From the NCBI GenBank assembly GCA_947497755.1, contig CANMHT010000013.1, forward strand, positions 22,520-86,519: a DNA stretch of 64,000 bases, read 5' to 3'. The notes beneath the pieces are model-generated. The model saw only the letters and a list, made by a program, of their open reading frames with translations, was not told the DNA's origin and did not search any database. Positions 53,403 through 63,000 of this stretch are shown here, one piece after another. Position numbers and translations under genes: made by a program. The stretch is from an uncultured Polaribacter sp. (lineage in GTDB: Bacteria; Bacteroidota; Bacteroidia; Flavobacteriales; Flavobacteriaceae). Within the stretch, counting starts at the first letter, position 1. Every line of letters starts with the position of its first letter.

Positions 53403-53417
53403 ATTCGGTGTCATTTA
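53403..53417 (+). promoter_or_regulatory. putative arm-type sites upstream of integrase
   Basis: attcggtgtcattta (53403-53417), and an inverted copy of its core (tgacacc) at 53432-53438. Confidence 0.5.
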
Positions 53418-53496
53418 ACATTTCGAAAAACTGACACCTATTGAGTCTCTTTTTATTTGATTTTTAATGATTTTCTTTGAAAAGTATAAAAATGAA

Positions 53497-53529
53497 AAAA
53501 GCCCTTAAACATAGTGTTTATGGGCTTTT
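53497..53529. terminator. terminator carried by the island next to attR
   Basis: aaaagccc and gggctttt form the main stem, and taaaca/tgttta extend it. In the minus sense it lies 23 bases downstream of tRNA-Ser and ends its transcript. Its sequence differs from the terminator on the far side of the island (19103-19134). Confidence 0.75.
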
Positions 53530-53551
53530 AGTAAGATTTGATAATCTTTAA

Positions 53552-53564
53552 GCGGAGAAAGAGG
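53552..53564. repeat. attR-type core repeat in tRNA-Ser 3' end
   Basis: gcggagaaagagg, identical to 19137-19149; it covers the acceptor-stem 3' strand of the tRNA. Confidence 0.8.
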
Positions 53565-53637
53565 GATTCGAACCCCCGGTCCTGTTACAGACAATGGTTT
53601 TCAAGACCACCGCATTCGACCACTCTGCCATTTCTCC
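53553..53637 (-). tRNA. tRNA-Ser(UGA)
   Basis: Read on the minus strand: acceptor stem GGAGAAA (53637-53631) pairs with TTTCTCC (53560-53554), with discriminator G. The anticodon loop CTTGAAA gives anticodon UGA. There is a long variable arm of class II type, and the T-loop is GGTTCGAATCC. CCA is not encoded. It is the integration target of the island, whose end restores the 3' end. Confidence 0.95.
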
Positions 53638-53786
53638 AGGCTGCAAAAAGGTATTCCCTGATTGCGGATGCAAATATAGAAACCTTTTTTAATATTAGAA
53701 AAGATTTTTTGATTTTTTTCTAGTTATTTTTTCATTTCTCAGAAGGAATATTTGTAATACTTTTACAATCAATTTTATAGAACATT

Positions 53787-54536
53787 ATGCTCGATTTATT
53801 TTTATTAATTATTGTTGGTTTTGTAGCTGGAGTTATAAATACTTTAGCTGGTGGAGGTTCTTTATTAACTCTACCTGTTTTAATTTTTATGGGCTTACCT
53901 CCTAACGTTGCCAACGGAACTAATAGAATTGGTATTGTAATTCAAATGCTTGCTGGTACTGCTGGTTTTAAAAGTAAAGGTATCACAACTTTCCCGTTTA
54001 GTATTTATATGGGGATCTCTGCACTACTTGGTTCTCTAATCGGAGCACAAATTGCCGTAGATATTAAAGGAGAAACTTTTAACAAAGTACTTTCTTTTGT
54101 TATGATTGCTGTGGTACTTTTAATTGTATTTAAACCCAAATTTAAAGCCAAAGAACTTATAGAAAGAACTACTGGTAAACATCTATGGATTGGATGTATT
54201 GCCTTTTTCTTCTTCGGAATTTATGGTGGGTTTATCAATGCAGGACTCGGTTTTATCTTAATTTTGTTTTTACATTTCTTTAATCATTTGTCTTTGGTAA
54301 AATCCAATGCCACAAAAGCTGTGGTAATTACTATCTATATGTCTGGTGCACTGTTGGTGTTTATTCTAAATGATGCTGTTAACTGGAAAATGGGATTAAC
54401 CATGGCTATCGGAACTTCTCTTGGCGGTTGGTTTGCCAGTCGTTTTTCTGTTAAAAAAGGAGATGGTTTTATCAAGGTTTTCTTAATTGTGATGGTAAGT
54501 ATCATGGCCGTAAAATTGTGGTTTTTTTCAAACTAA
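53787..54536 (+). CDS. TauE/SafE family permease
   Basis: A 249-aa inner-membrane protein with about eight membrane segments. The start LLIIVGFVAGVINTLAGGGSLLTLP and the middle FGIYGGFINAGLGFILILFL carry the two-fold repeated GxxxGxINxxxGxG motif of TauE/SafE (DUF81) anion exporters, which move sulfite, sulfonates or organic anions. The substrate is unknown. The gene is on the chromosome right of the tRNA and transcribed toward aroC. Confidence 0.9.
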   Translation: MLDLFLLIIVGFVAGVINTLAGGGSLLTLPVLIFMGLPPNVANGTNRIGIVIQMLAGTAGFKSKGITTFPFSIYMGISALLGSLIGAQIAVDIKGETFNKVLSFVMIAVVLLIVFKPKFKAKELIERTTGKHLWIGCIAFFFFGIYGGFINAGLGFILILFLHFFNHLSLVKSNATKAVVITIYMSGALLVFILNDAVNWKMGLTMAIGTSLGGWFASRFSVKKGDGFIKVFLIVMVSIMAVKLWFFSN

Positions 54537-54563
54537 AAAAGTGTTCTTTTTAGATTATTATAG

Positions 54564-54571
54564 TAGTTTTG
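54564..54571 (+). promoter_or_regulatory. -7 box upstream of aroC
   Basis: TAGTTTTG fits the TAnnTTTG consensus, 24 bases before the aroC ATG. Confidence 0.45.
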
Positions 54572-54595
54572 TAGGGATATCTAAAAACAGCTAAA

Positions 54596-55660
54596 ATGGC
54601 ATTTAATTCTTTCGGAAATTTATTACGACTAACAACATTTGGAGAATCACATGGTGTGGCAATTGGCGGAATCATTGATGGATTTCCTGCTGGAGTAAAA
54701 GTAGATTTTGATGCTATTCAAAAAGAATTAGATCGTCGTAAACCTGGACAATCTGCTATTGTAACTCAACGTAAAGAACCTGATACGGTTCAGTTTTTAT
54801 CTGGTATTTTTGAAGGAGTCACTACTGGTGCTGCTATTGGTTTCCAAATTCAGAATACCAATCAAAAATCTAAAGATTACAATCACAATACCAATGTGTA
54901 TCGTCCTTCTCATGCCGATTATACGTATGATAAAAAATATGGCACCAGAGATTATCGTGGTGGCGGAAGAACTTCTGCAAGAGAAACTGCCAATTGGGTA
55001 GTAGCTGGAGCATTGGCCAAGCAATTAATTGCACATATCAACATTAATGCTTTTACTTCTTCTGTAGGTGATATTTTTATTGATAAGCCATATCAAGAAT
55101 TGGATTTCTCTAAAACTGATGACAATATTGTACGTTGTCCTGATGCAGTTTCTGCAGAAAAAATGATTGCTAAAATCAAAGAAATTAAAAAACAAGGAGA
55201 TACTATTGGAGGTACTATTACTTGTGTGGCTCAAGATGTTCCTGTTGGTTTGGGTGAGCCTATTTTTCATAAACTACATGCAGAACTTGGAAAAGCTATG
55301 CTTTCTATCAATGCGGTAAAAGGGTTCGAATTTGGTTCTGGATTTTGCGGCGCTAAAATGCAAGGTAGTGAACACAACGATGTCTTTACCGAAGGAGGTA
55401 AAACTGAAACAAATTTATCTGGTGGAATTCAAGGTGGAATTAGCAACGGAATGGATATTTATTTTAGAGTAGCCTTTAAACCTGTTGCTACCATTATGCA
55501 AAACCAACAAACTATTGATGCCGATGGAAATATTACTGAAATACACGGAAAAGGGCGTCACGATCCTTGTGTTGTTCCTAGAGCGATTCCTATTGTTGAA
55601 GCATTAACCGCATTGGTTTTAGCCGACTTTTATTTGCTAAATAAAACAAGAAGAGCTTAA
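54596..55660 (+). CDS. aroC: chorismate synthase
   Basis: A 354-aa enzyme of normal length. It removes phosphate from EPSP to make chorismate, the last step of the shikimate pathway, using reduced FMN. Family signatures are clear: [20 protein letters not shown] at the start, [20 protein letters not shown], and [16 protein letters not shown] near the end. It is preceded by its own promoter box and followed by a 230-base spacer. Confidence 0.97.
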   Translation: MAFNSFGNLLRLTTFGESHGVAIGGIIDGFPAGVKVDFDAIQKELDRRKPGQSAIVTQRKEPDTVQFLSGIFEGVTTGAAIGFQIQNTNQKSKDYNHNTNVYRPSHADYTYDKKYGTRDYRGGGRTSARETANWVVAGALAKQLIAHININAFTSSVGDIFIDKPYQELDFSKTDDNIVRCPDAVSAEKMIAKIKEIKKQGDTIGGTITCVAQDVPVGLGEPIFHKLHAELGKAMLSINAVKGFEFGSGFCGAKMQGSEHNDVFTEGGKTETNLSGGIQGGISNGMDIYFRVAFKPVATIMQNQQTIDADGNITEIHGKGRHDPCVVPRAIPIVEALTALVLADFYLLNKTRRA

Positions 55661-55891
55661 TTTTCTTAAAAAATATTCTAAGACTAATTGTTGATAAATA
55701 ATAGGTGTAAACTTATTAACATTTAACAGTTTTTAATTTTTTCTGACGTAATTTTAAAGAGTCTTTCCGAGTAATTTTGCTTGCTAAATTGTACTGAGAA
55801 ACAACTACATATTCTCATACTAATCAATTTGTTACACTCATCAATTAGCTCGAATTGACATTCAGTTTTTAACCGTTTTTTCGTCAGTGAT

Positions 55892-56956
55892 ATGCAGTAC
55901 ATTAAAGGAAGAGGTGCTCAGCTTAATACGCACAATAAATTCTTACAACATAGTTATGAAATTAGAGATGATTTTCTAGAATATTGTCGTTTAGAAAATG
56001 AAAAATCAGAAACCAACAAAACTTCTTATTTAGAAACCCATCCAAAAACAATTCTAAATAAAGTAACGAGTACTGATATTGGTTTGGCATACTCAATGAA
56101 TCCATACCAAGGATGTGAACATGGTTGTATTTATTGTTATGCAAGAAACACACATGAATATTGGGGATTCTCTGCTGGGTTAGATTTTGAACGAAAGATT
56201 TTATACAAAGCCAATGCTCCAGAATTATTAGAAAAGAAACTACGTAGCAAACATTGGAAACCAGAAAATATTATGTTTTCTGGCAATACAGATTGTTATC
56301 AACCCATAGAGCAAAAATTAGAGATTACTCGAAAAATGCTTCAGGTATTACTCAAATTAAAACATCCTTGTAGTATCATTACTAAAAATGCACTGATTTT
56401 ACGTGATTTAGATCTGTTAAAATCCATGAGCAAATTGCATTTGGTACATGTAAGCATTTCAATTACTTCTTTATCAGAAGATACAAGAAGAACGTTAGAA
56501 CCGAGAACTACTACCATAAAAAAACGATTAAAAACTGTAGAAATTTTAGCTCAAAACAACATTCCTGTAAATGTAATGATGGCACCAATCATTCCATCAA
56601 TTAACAATCACGAAATTTTAAGCTTGGTAAAAAAAGTAAGCGAATTAGGAGCAAAATCTGTTGGATATACTGTAGTTCGTTTAAACGGTGCTATTGGAAA
56701 AATATTTACCAATTGGGTACAAAAAGCGTATCCAGATAGAGCGCAAAAAATTTTACATCAAATAGAAGATTGTCATGGTGGAGCTTTAAATGATTCTCGA
56801 TTCGGAAAACGCATGCGTGGAGAAGGAAAAATTGCAGAACAAATTGCCTTACAATTTCGTCTTGCTAAAAAAAAGTATTTGAGTAATGCTACACTTCCTC
56901 CTTTAGATTATACTATTTTTGATAAATACCAAAGTAACCAAACAACACTGTTTTAA
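55892..56956 (+). CDS. PA0069 family radical SAM protein
   Basis: A 354-aa radical SAM enzyme. The Fe-S cluster cysteines are in CEHGCIYCYARNTHEYWGF (CxxxCxxC). It also carries SGNTDCYQPIEQKLEITRKM and VMMAPIIPSINNHEI, as in the PA0069 subgroup related to SplB. The substrate is unknown. Its stop overlaps the start of the Crp-like gene (TAATG), so that regulator is translated with it. Confidence 0.9.
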   Translation: MQYIKGRGAQLNTHNKFLQHSYEIRDDFLEYCRLENEKSETNKTSYLETHPKTILNKVTSTDIGLAYSMNPYQGCEHGCIYCYARNTHEYWGFSAGLDFERKILYKANAPELLEKKLRSKHWKPENIMFSGNTDCYQPIEQKLEITRKMLQVLLKLKHPCSIITKNALILRDLDLLKSMSKLHLVHVSISITSLSEDTRRTLEPRTTTIKKRLKTVEILAQNNIPVNVMMAPIIPSINNHEILSLVKKVSELGAKSVGYTVVRLNGAIGKIFTNWVQKAYPDRAQKILHQIEDCHGGALNDSRFGKRMRGEGKIAEQIALQFRLAKKKYLSNATLPPLDYTIFDKYQSNQTTLF

Positions 56957-57489
56957 TGAACTTACTAGAGCAACTTTATCAACTATTAACGCCCTATTGG
57001 GAAGAAGAAATAACATTAAAAAGAAATGAATTTATTGCTAGCCCTGGCGATATTAATACCAATATGTACTTTGTAGTTGATGGTAGTTTACGCGTATTTA
57101 TTGAAGATGAAGTTGAAGAACATACCATTCGGTTTGGTTATAAAAACTCTTTCATTACTGCGCTAGATTCTTTTTTAAAAGACATTCCCACTACTTTTTA
57201 TATTCAGGCTATTAAAAAGTGTACACTTAAAGTAATTTCTAAAGAGAACTATTTGAAATGCATCAATTCTTCAGCAAAGAATCAAGAAATATGGCAGCAA
57301 TTGTTACAAGAATTTGTATATCAGCAAATAGAAAGAGAAAACGATTTAATTATTTATTCGCCACAAAAACGTGTTGAACGTGTATTTAAAAGGAGTCCGC
57401 AATTATTTCAAGAAATTCCACAAAAATACATTGCTTCTTACTTAAGAATGACTCCAGAAACTTTGTCTAGAATTTTAAAAACATCTTAA
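56956..57489 (+). CDS. Crp/Fnr-family transcriptional regulator
   Basis: A 177-aa protein. The N-terminal beta-roll (NMYFVVDGSLRVFIEDEVEEH) and the C-terminal helix-turn-helix (KYIASYLRMTPETLSRILK) are intact. It is coupled to the radical SAM gene by stop/start overlap. Its 3' end overlaps the convergent PorP/SprF gene by 15 bases. Confidence 0.9.
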   Translation: MNLLEQLYQLLTPYWEEEITLKRNEFIASPGDINTNMYFVVDGSLRVFIEDEVEEHTIRFGYKNSFITALDSFLKDIPTTFYIQAIKKCTLKVISKENYLKCINSSAKNQEIWQQLLQEFVYQQIERENDLIIYSPQKRVERVFKRSPQLFQEIPQKYIASYLRMTPETLSRILKTS

Positions 57490-58389
57490 ATATTTAGGTC
57501 TTCTTTTTCGAATTGGCAATTCATATTTTAAAATCAATTCATGTGATCCATTATTGAATTTACCAAAGTCGTTAAAGCTATAATCATACGAATAACCTAA
57601 CATAAATTGTTCAGAAATTTGAAAACTTCCAATACTACTAATTTCTCCATTTATTCTCATAGAAAAACCTAAGCTAAATTTTGAATAAAAGATAAAATTG
57701 GTAGAAATATCAATACTTAATGGAGCACCTCCAGTTGCCTTTAATAAGGTTGTAGGTTTCATTTGTATATCCTCATTTAGTTCTAAAACATAACCAGCTA
57801 TTGCATAAAAATGCATGCTCTGTTTAGTTGTTCTAGAAATGGTTGTATTGGAAAAATGTCTGGTTTGCAAAAAATTTGGAATAGACAGACCAACATACCA
57901 TTTATCTGTGTATAAATAAGCACCAGCTCCAATAATTGGAGAAATTCTGTTTCGTATATTTTCCTCAAAAACTGGATCAGTTGGATTGTAAATATTCAAT
58001 TTATTAAAATGAACACTCAAAGCATGAATCCCTGCTTTTATTCCAAAAGCTAATTTTAAATCTTCTCTGTTTAATTGTAAGCTGTACGAATAATCAGTGG
58101 CAAAAGAAGTCGTTCTTGCTGGGCCAATTTCATCTCTAAATAACGAAGCTCCAATTCCTTGTTTTTCTCCTAAAGCAGAGTTTATTGATACTAATTGAGA
58201 AACTGGCGCACCTTCTAAACCAATCCATTGAGAACGATGAGAGAGTAATATGTTTAATGTATTTCTACTACCTACATAAGCAGGATTTATGGTAGTTGTA
58301 CCATACATGTATTGGGTATATTGTGCATCTTGTTGCGCAAAAGAAACTCCCAAAAACAACATAAAAAAAAGGCCACTTAATACTCTCAT
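57475..58389 (-). CDS. PorP/SprF family type IX secretion membrane protein
   Basis: A 304-aa protein with a signal peptide (LSGLFFMLFLGVSFAQQ). The mature start DAQYTQYMYGTTTINPAYVGSR and HRSQWIGLEGAPVSQLVSIN are the hallmark of PorP/SprF. The protein forms an outer-membrane barrel and helps type IX secretion or attachment of large CTD proteins. It is last gene of the surface operon, 2 bases after the gliding-type C-terminal protein gene. Confidence 0.95.
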   Translation of the reverse strand: MRVLSGLFFMLFLGVSFAQQDAQYTQYMYGTTTINPAYVGSRNTLNILLSHRSQWIGLEGAPVSQLVSINSALGEKQGIGASLFRDEIGPARTTSFATDYSYSLQLNREDLKLAFGIKAGIHALSVHFNKLNIYNPTDPVFEENIRNRISPIIGAGAYLYTDKWYVGLSIPNFLQTRHFSNTTISRTTKQSMHFYAIAGYVLELNEDIQMKPTTLLKATGGAPLSIDISTNFIFYSKFSLGFSMRINGEISSIGSFQISEQFMLGYSYDYSFNDFGKFNNGSHELILKYELPIRKRRPKYLRCF

Positions 58390-58391
58390 AC

Positions 58392-59618
58392 TTAATTATC
58401 ATTTATATATAAGTATCCTTGTTTTTGAATTAACTGAGATTGGTATTCATACTCTAAAAAGTAAAAATAAGTTCCAGTAGCCAGTTTCTTGCTTTTGTTT
58501 ACCAACACACCAGTATTAGCATACCCTTTAAATACTTGATTATTTATACCATAATTTTGTGTTTTAAATACTTGTGTTCCCCAACGATTGACAATTTTTA
58601 ATTGATTGTTTGGGTAATTCTCTAAGCCCTCGATACGTAAATAATCATTAATTCCATCTTGATTAGGAGAAATCGCATTATACACTCTTACATTTCCAGG
58701 CAAACTAGTATTTGATTTCACCTTTGCTAAAGTAAATACTCCAAAATCTGATATTTGAGTTAATGTTGTCACACTTTTATTTTTAACATCAACAATTCCA
58801 CCTAAATCTTTCCACAATTGTTGTGATTCATCCCATCGTACAATATGGATATTTTTAGTATCATCATTTATAATTTCTGCGGATGTTATAGCTTCATTCC
58901 AAGTAAGTGTAACCATAACCTCTGCAATTCCTCTTTCTTTTCTTAGATACCAATATTCTGTATTGTTTATATGCAAAATATTCCCTTCTGCTTGTTTATG
59001 TGGATAGTGCTCATTACTATTTCTTGAAAAATAGGAAGCAAGGAAAATGGCTTCAGAATCTTGGGGTGCTGAAATACTAATTTCTCGATAAAACTCATTA
59101 TTTCCTATAGGAAAATTAAATGCTTGGTTTCCAATTTTTGCAATTTTACCATCCACATAACTTTTATTTTCAGCGTGTAAATTATGTTTTGTGTTGTTAT
59201 GAAAATAAATCGGATTTTCAGAAGATCTGTTATCAATCACACCAGATAAAAATCTTGCTTTTTTATTTATACTAATTGCTCCATTAACACTAATAGCAGG
59301 TATAGCAGAAGTTGTATTTAAAAATTCAACATTGAGCAATACAAGTTCCTTTCTTGCTTCTATACGCTGCTTTTTAGTTCCAATAAACCTTACAAATCCG
59401 TTCTTATTTTTCTCATAAGAAAATAAGCCATCATTGTAGATATTAGCAACCAACTCTAACCAACCATTATTAATAAACTTAGCCGTATTATTATTTGTAA
59501 AACTTTCTTGAATACTCACTTTTGTATTTGTTGAAATGAGTAAGTCTCCTGTATTTATTACTTGAGAAAAGTTAGTTACAGAAAAGAAAAAAAATAGTAT
59601 TACAAGTATTCTATTCAT
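58392..59618 (-). CDS. secreted protein with gliding-type (type B) C-terminal sorting domain
   Basis: A 408-aa protein with a signal peptide (ILVILFFFFSVTNFSQ). The C-terminal 90 residues match the CHU_C/type B sorting domain: VRVYNAISPNQDGINDYLRI, then LKIVNRWGTQVFKT, then ATGTYFYFLEYE. This domain directs secretion by the type IX system and works with the neighbouring PorP/SprF protein. The N-terminal part has parallel-beta-like repeats without known function. It is in the same operon as the fibre gene. Confidence 0.9.
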   Translation of the reverse strand: MNRILVILFFFFSVTNFSQVINTGDLLISTNTKVSIQESFTNNNTAKFINNGWLELVANIYNDGLFSYEKNKNGFVRFIGTKKQRIEARKELVLLNVEFLNTTSAIPAISVNGAISINKKARFLSGVIDNRSSENPIYFHNNTKHNLHAENKSYVDGKIAKIGNQAFNFPIGNNEFYREISISAPQDSEAIFLASYFSRNSNEHYPHKQAEGNILHINNTEYWYLRKERGIAEVMVTLTWNEAITSAEIINDDTKNIHIVRWDESQQLWKDLGGIVDVKNKSVTTLTQISDFGVFTLAKVKSNTSLPGNVRVYNAISPNQDGINDYLRIEGLENYPNNQLKIVNRWGTQVFKTQNYGINNQVFKGYANTGVLVNKSKKLATGTYFYFLEYEYQSQLIQKQGYLYINDN

Positions 59619-59823
59619 GTTCTGTTTCGATTAAAACTAGGTTAGTTATATTTTCTAACCTTTGATTTTCCATATCTGTTCCATAAGCAACCATAACATA
59701 ATCTCTTAAATAAGAAAGTTCTATAATAGCCCCTTTCTTTAAGGTTATTTTATTTTTCACCTCTACTCCAACTTGTATGTATCTTCTAAGTTCTACTAAA
59801 GGAAATAATCTATTTTTTAACAT
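59611..59823 (-). CDS. 70-aa protein of unknown function in surface operon
   Basis: Taken from ATG 59823; a longer frame needs a TTG start. It is mostly beta-strand-like (VKNKITLKKGAIIELSYLRDY) and overlaps the next gene by 8 bases. No family is recognised. Its place between the fibre gene and the T9SS-sorted protein gene suggests a role in the same surface structure. Confidence 0.5.
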   Translation of the reverse strand: MLKNRLFPLVELRRYIQVGVEVKNKITLKKGAIIELSYLRDYVMVAYGTDMENQRLENITNLVLIETEHE

Positions 59824-60061
59824 GGTATTTAAATTAACAGTTATCCACATCCACCAAAGGCAAAACACCTTAATAAACAATCAGTTAACATTATACTTAA
59901 AAAAGAATAGGCCTATATTCAATCAAATTTGTAATAATTCCCTATCTACTATTACAAACATATAGACCTATGTTAAAGTATTAGTCAACCATTTAAAATA
60001 ATAGGCATATATGAGGGATAAATAACTTAGGGGTAGAAATCGTTATTTATATATACCTATT

Positions 60062-63000
60062 TTACATTTTGCTTAATTTTTCTTCGATTTTATACAATCG
60101 ACTTTTCAAATCATTCAATTCTTCTTCTAGTTTTTTATTCTTCTTTTTCAAATGTTCTATTTCTTTTTTCTGAGCAATCGTATACAAGAATAATTCTTCT
60201 ACTTTTTCTAATGTTTGTACAGATAATTTTGTTATATCAATAGCATATCCATTAGCTGTTTTTTCAATTTCCTTTATTGAGCTTACTCCTGGTAAATGCT
60301 TATATTTTTTAATGAATTGCTCAACTTCTTCCAAACTTTTAAATTCATATTTTTTGTCTAATGTTGTTTTACCCGTTAGGTATTTTTCAAATACATAATC
60401 AGGATAAGTTGCTGAAGCAGTAGTTAGCGTTCCAGATGTAGTAATGTTTCCTGTAGTTGTTAATGTTCCATTTATAGATGTATTCCCATTCTTTAAAACA
60501 ACTAAAGCATCACTTCTTGCTGCAGAGGTTCCATTACCTAATACTAACAATCGGTCCGTAGGAATAGAAGCATTTTTATTCCCTACAACATTGGTATTGT
60601 AATATCCTAATGTTACTTGTCCATAAGTTTCAGATGTAAGTCTTGTTCCTAATGTTGTAGAAAATTTTCCGCTTGCAGTTGAATAACTTCCTATACTGAT
60701 TGCACCAAAATCATTAGACGTAGTATAGTTACCTAAAGCGACACCTCCTTCAGCCGATGTACTCGTTATTGCTCTATTCCCAAATCCAAATGAATACTTT
60801 CCATTAGACACACTATTTGTCATTGCAGAAAAACTAAAACGACCTTTTGCTTTACCTTTACCAAATGCAAATGCATGCTCTTGAGTAGCTTCAGAAGAGA
60901 TTCCTAATGCTACAGCCCCATTACCTGAAGCAGTATTATTAAACCCTAAAGCGACACCAATAGGAAGATTAATTCCATTATATCTAGTTGTTGATCCAGC
61001 AGTATTTCCAGAACCAAATGCAGCTCCTGCATGTACTTTATTATTTATTCCAACCCCTAAACTACCGGAAGCAACAATATTTAATCTTCCTACGGCTACA
61101 GAGTTTGTTCCATTTCCTTTACTTCCACTACCAATCACAACATTATAAAGTCCATCACCAACAGCACTTGTTCCAATAACGATAGAATTCTTTTCGTTTG
61201 CTTTTCCTCCCATAGCTGCAAAAGAATAACTTTCTAATGCTTTTCCTCCACCAAAAGCAACAGATGATTCACCAGATGCAACACTTCCAAAACCAGAAGA
61301 AAATGAGTACTTTCCTGAAGCTGTTGCTCGGTATCCAAAAGCAGTTGAATACTCTCCTACATTAGCTTCATTCCAAAAATCTTGATCAGAAAATCCTGCC
61401 CTGAAAGCAGCTTTACTTTTATCAAAAAACATTCTCCTATTTCCGTAAGTAATACCGCTATCTAGTTGTGTTGATCCAAACACAAAATCATCGTTTCTAA
61501 AATCACCAGGGACATTACTTGTAATATTTGAAGTTGTTGAAAAACTAGCACCTATTGCACTCAATGGAACACTTACTGTATTTCCACTTTCAATAGACAA
61601 GCTTAAGTTACTTCCTGTAACATTAAAGTTTGTTAATGTCTGATCATCTGATGCCGAAATTGTTTTCCAAGATGTATTCCCTGTTCCATCAGAAACTAAT
61701 AATTGATTTGCCAGTCCTCTATCTGTTGGTAATGTGTACCCCGCATTGTTATTTCCTGGATCAACTGTTAACGCCCCATTAACTTCTGTATTTCCATTTT
61801 TTAAAATAACCAGAGCATCACTCTTTATTGCGGGAGTACCATTTCCTATAACAAATAATCGATCTGTTGATATTATTGATGTTGTATTTCCAACCACATT
61901 TGTATTAGAATATCCTAATGTTGTTTGCCCATAAGAATCTGACGTTAATCTAGTACCAATAGCTACCGAATTGTTAGCTTGAGAATTTGTTAAATTCCCT
62001 ATACTTAAACTATGGATTCCTATTGTTCTTGCTTCTTTTCCAAGTGCTATTGAATTAGCTCCTTCTGCTTTTGATTGTTGCCCTAAAGAAAAAGAATGTA
62101 CACCAGATGATATACTTCGATCTCCAAAAGCAAAACCATAATTTTGTGTTGCTTGTGAAAGTTTTCCGAAGGAAACACTATAGTCTCCTATACTTTTATT
62201 TGTAGCTCCAAAACTAACACTATTCACTCCTAAAGCTTCATTGTTCACTCCTATTGCTACCGATCCATATGCATTTGCTTTGGTATTATTTCCAAAAGAA
62301 AAAGCGCTTTCTCCCATTGCCTGAGAAATATTTCCTCCAGAAAAAGAATAATTCCCTACTGCATTTGATGTGTGACCAAAAGAAAAAGCTCCTAAGCCTC
62401 CTGCTAAAGTATTTAACCCAAATGCAGTAGAATAATTTCCAACATTAACTTCATCCCATTGGTTAGCAACTGCTCTACCCGCTCTATAAGCTCCTTTGCT
62501 TTTATCAAAAAACATTCTTGTAGCTTGTGATGTTGATACATTTTGGTTTAATGTTGAAGATCCAAAAACAAAATCATTTGTTCCTAAAATACCATTTATA
62601 TTACTTGTAATATTTCCTGTTGTAGCAAAGGCTCCTCCTTGAGTTAATTCAACTCCTGTTCCCCAACCTAAAGCAGTTTTTGGTCCAAAAATTATATTTG
62701 TATTGGTATTTAAGTAGAAATCACCTTCTGAACCTATTAAAACTGTTGGATTAATACTTCCGTTCAATATCGTTTTTCCATTTTCTCCTGAATTCCCTTG
62801 ATCTCCTTTGTCTCCCTTATCTCCTTTTGCACCATCCAATCCGTTAGCACCAGCATCTCCTTTATCTCCTTTTAATCCTTGAATTCCCTGATCTCCTTTG
62901 TCTCCTTTTGCGCCATCCAATCCATTAGCACCAGCATCACCTTTATCTCCTTTTAATCCCTGAATCCCTTGGATTCCCTGATCTCCTTTGTCTCCCTTAT

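Larger units (their letters stand above)
19137..53564. mobile_element. integrative genomic island in tRNA-Ser (about 34.4 kb)
   Basis: The island is bounded by a 13-bp direct repeat of the tRNA-Ser 3' end. A tyrosine recombinase gene lies within 240 bases of the intact tRNA. Putative arm-type sites with ggtgtca lie at both ends. Replication and regulation genes (ATPase, DnaD-like, excisionase-like HTH, RteC) occupy 37.4-40.3 kb. Cargo is defence-like STAND ATPases and many unrelated genes. I found no relaxase, coupling protein or conjugation genes, so any transfer would depend on a helper. Confidence 0.8.

Noticed and set aside
19137..53564. Conjugative transposon (ICE) interpretation
   Set aside because: RteC, the excisionase-like gene and the integrase are ICE-like, but no relaxase, coupling protein or Tra genes were found in any frame.
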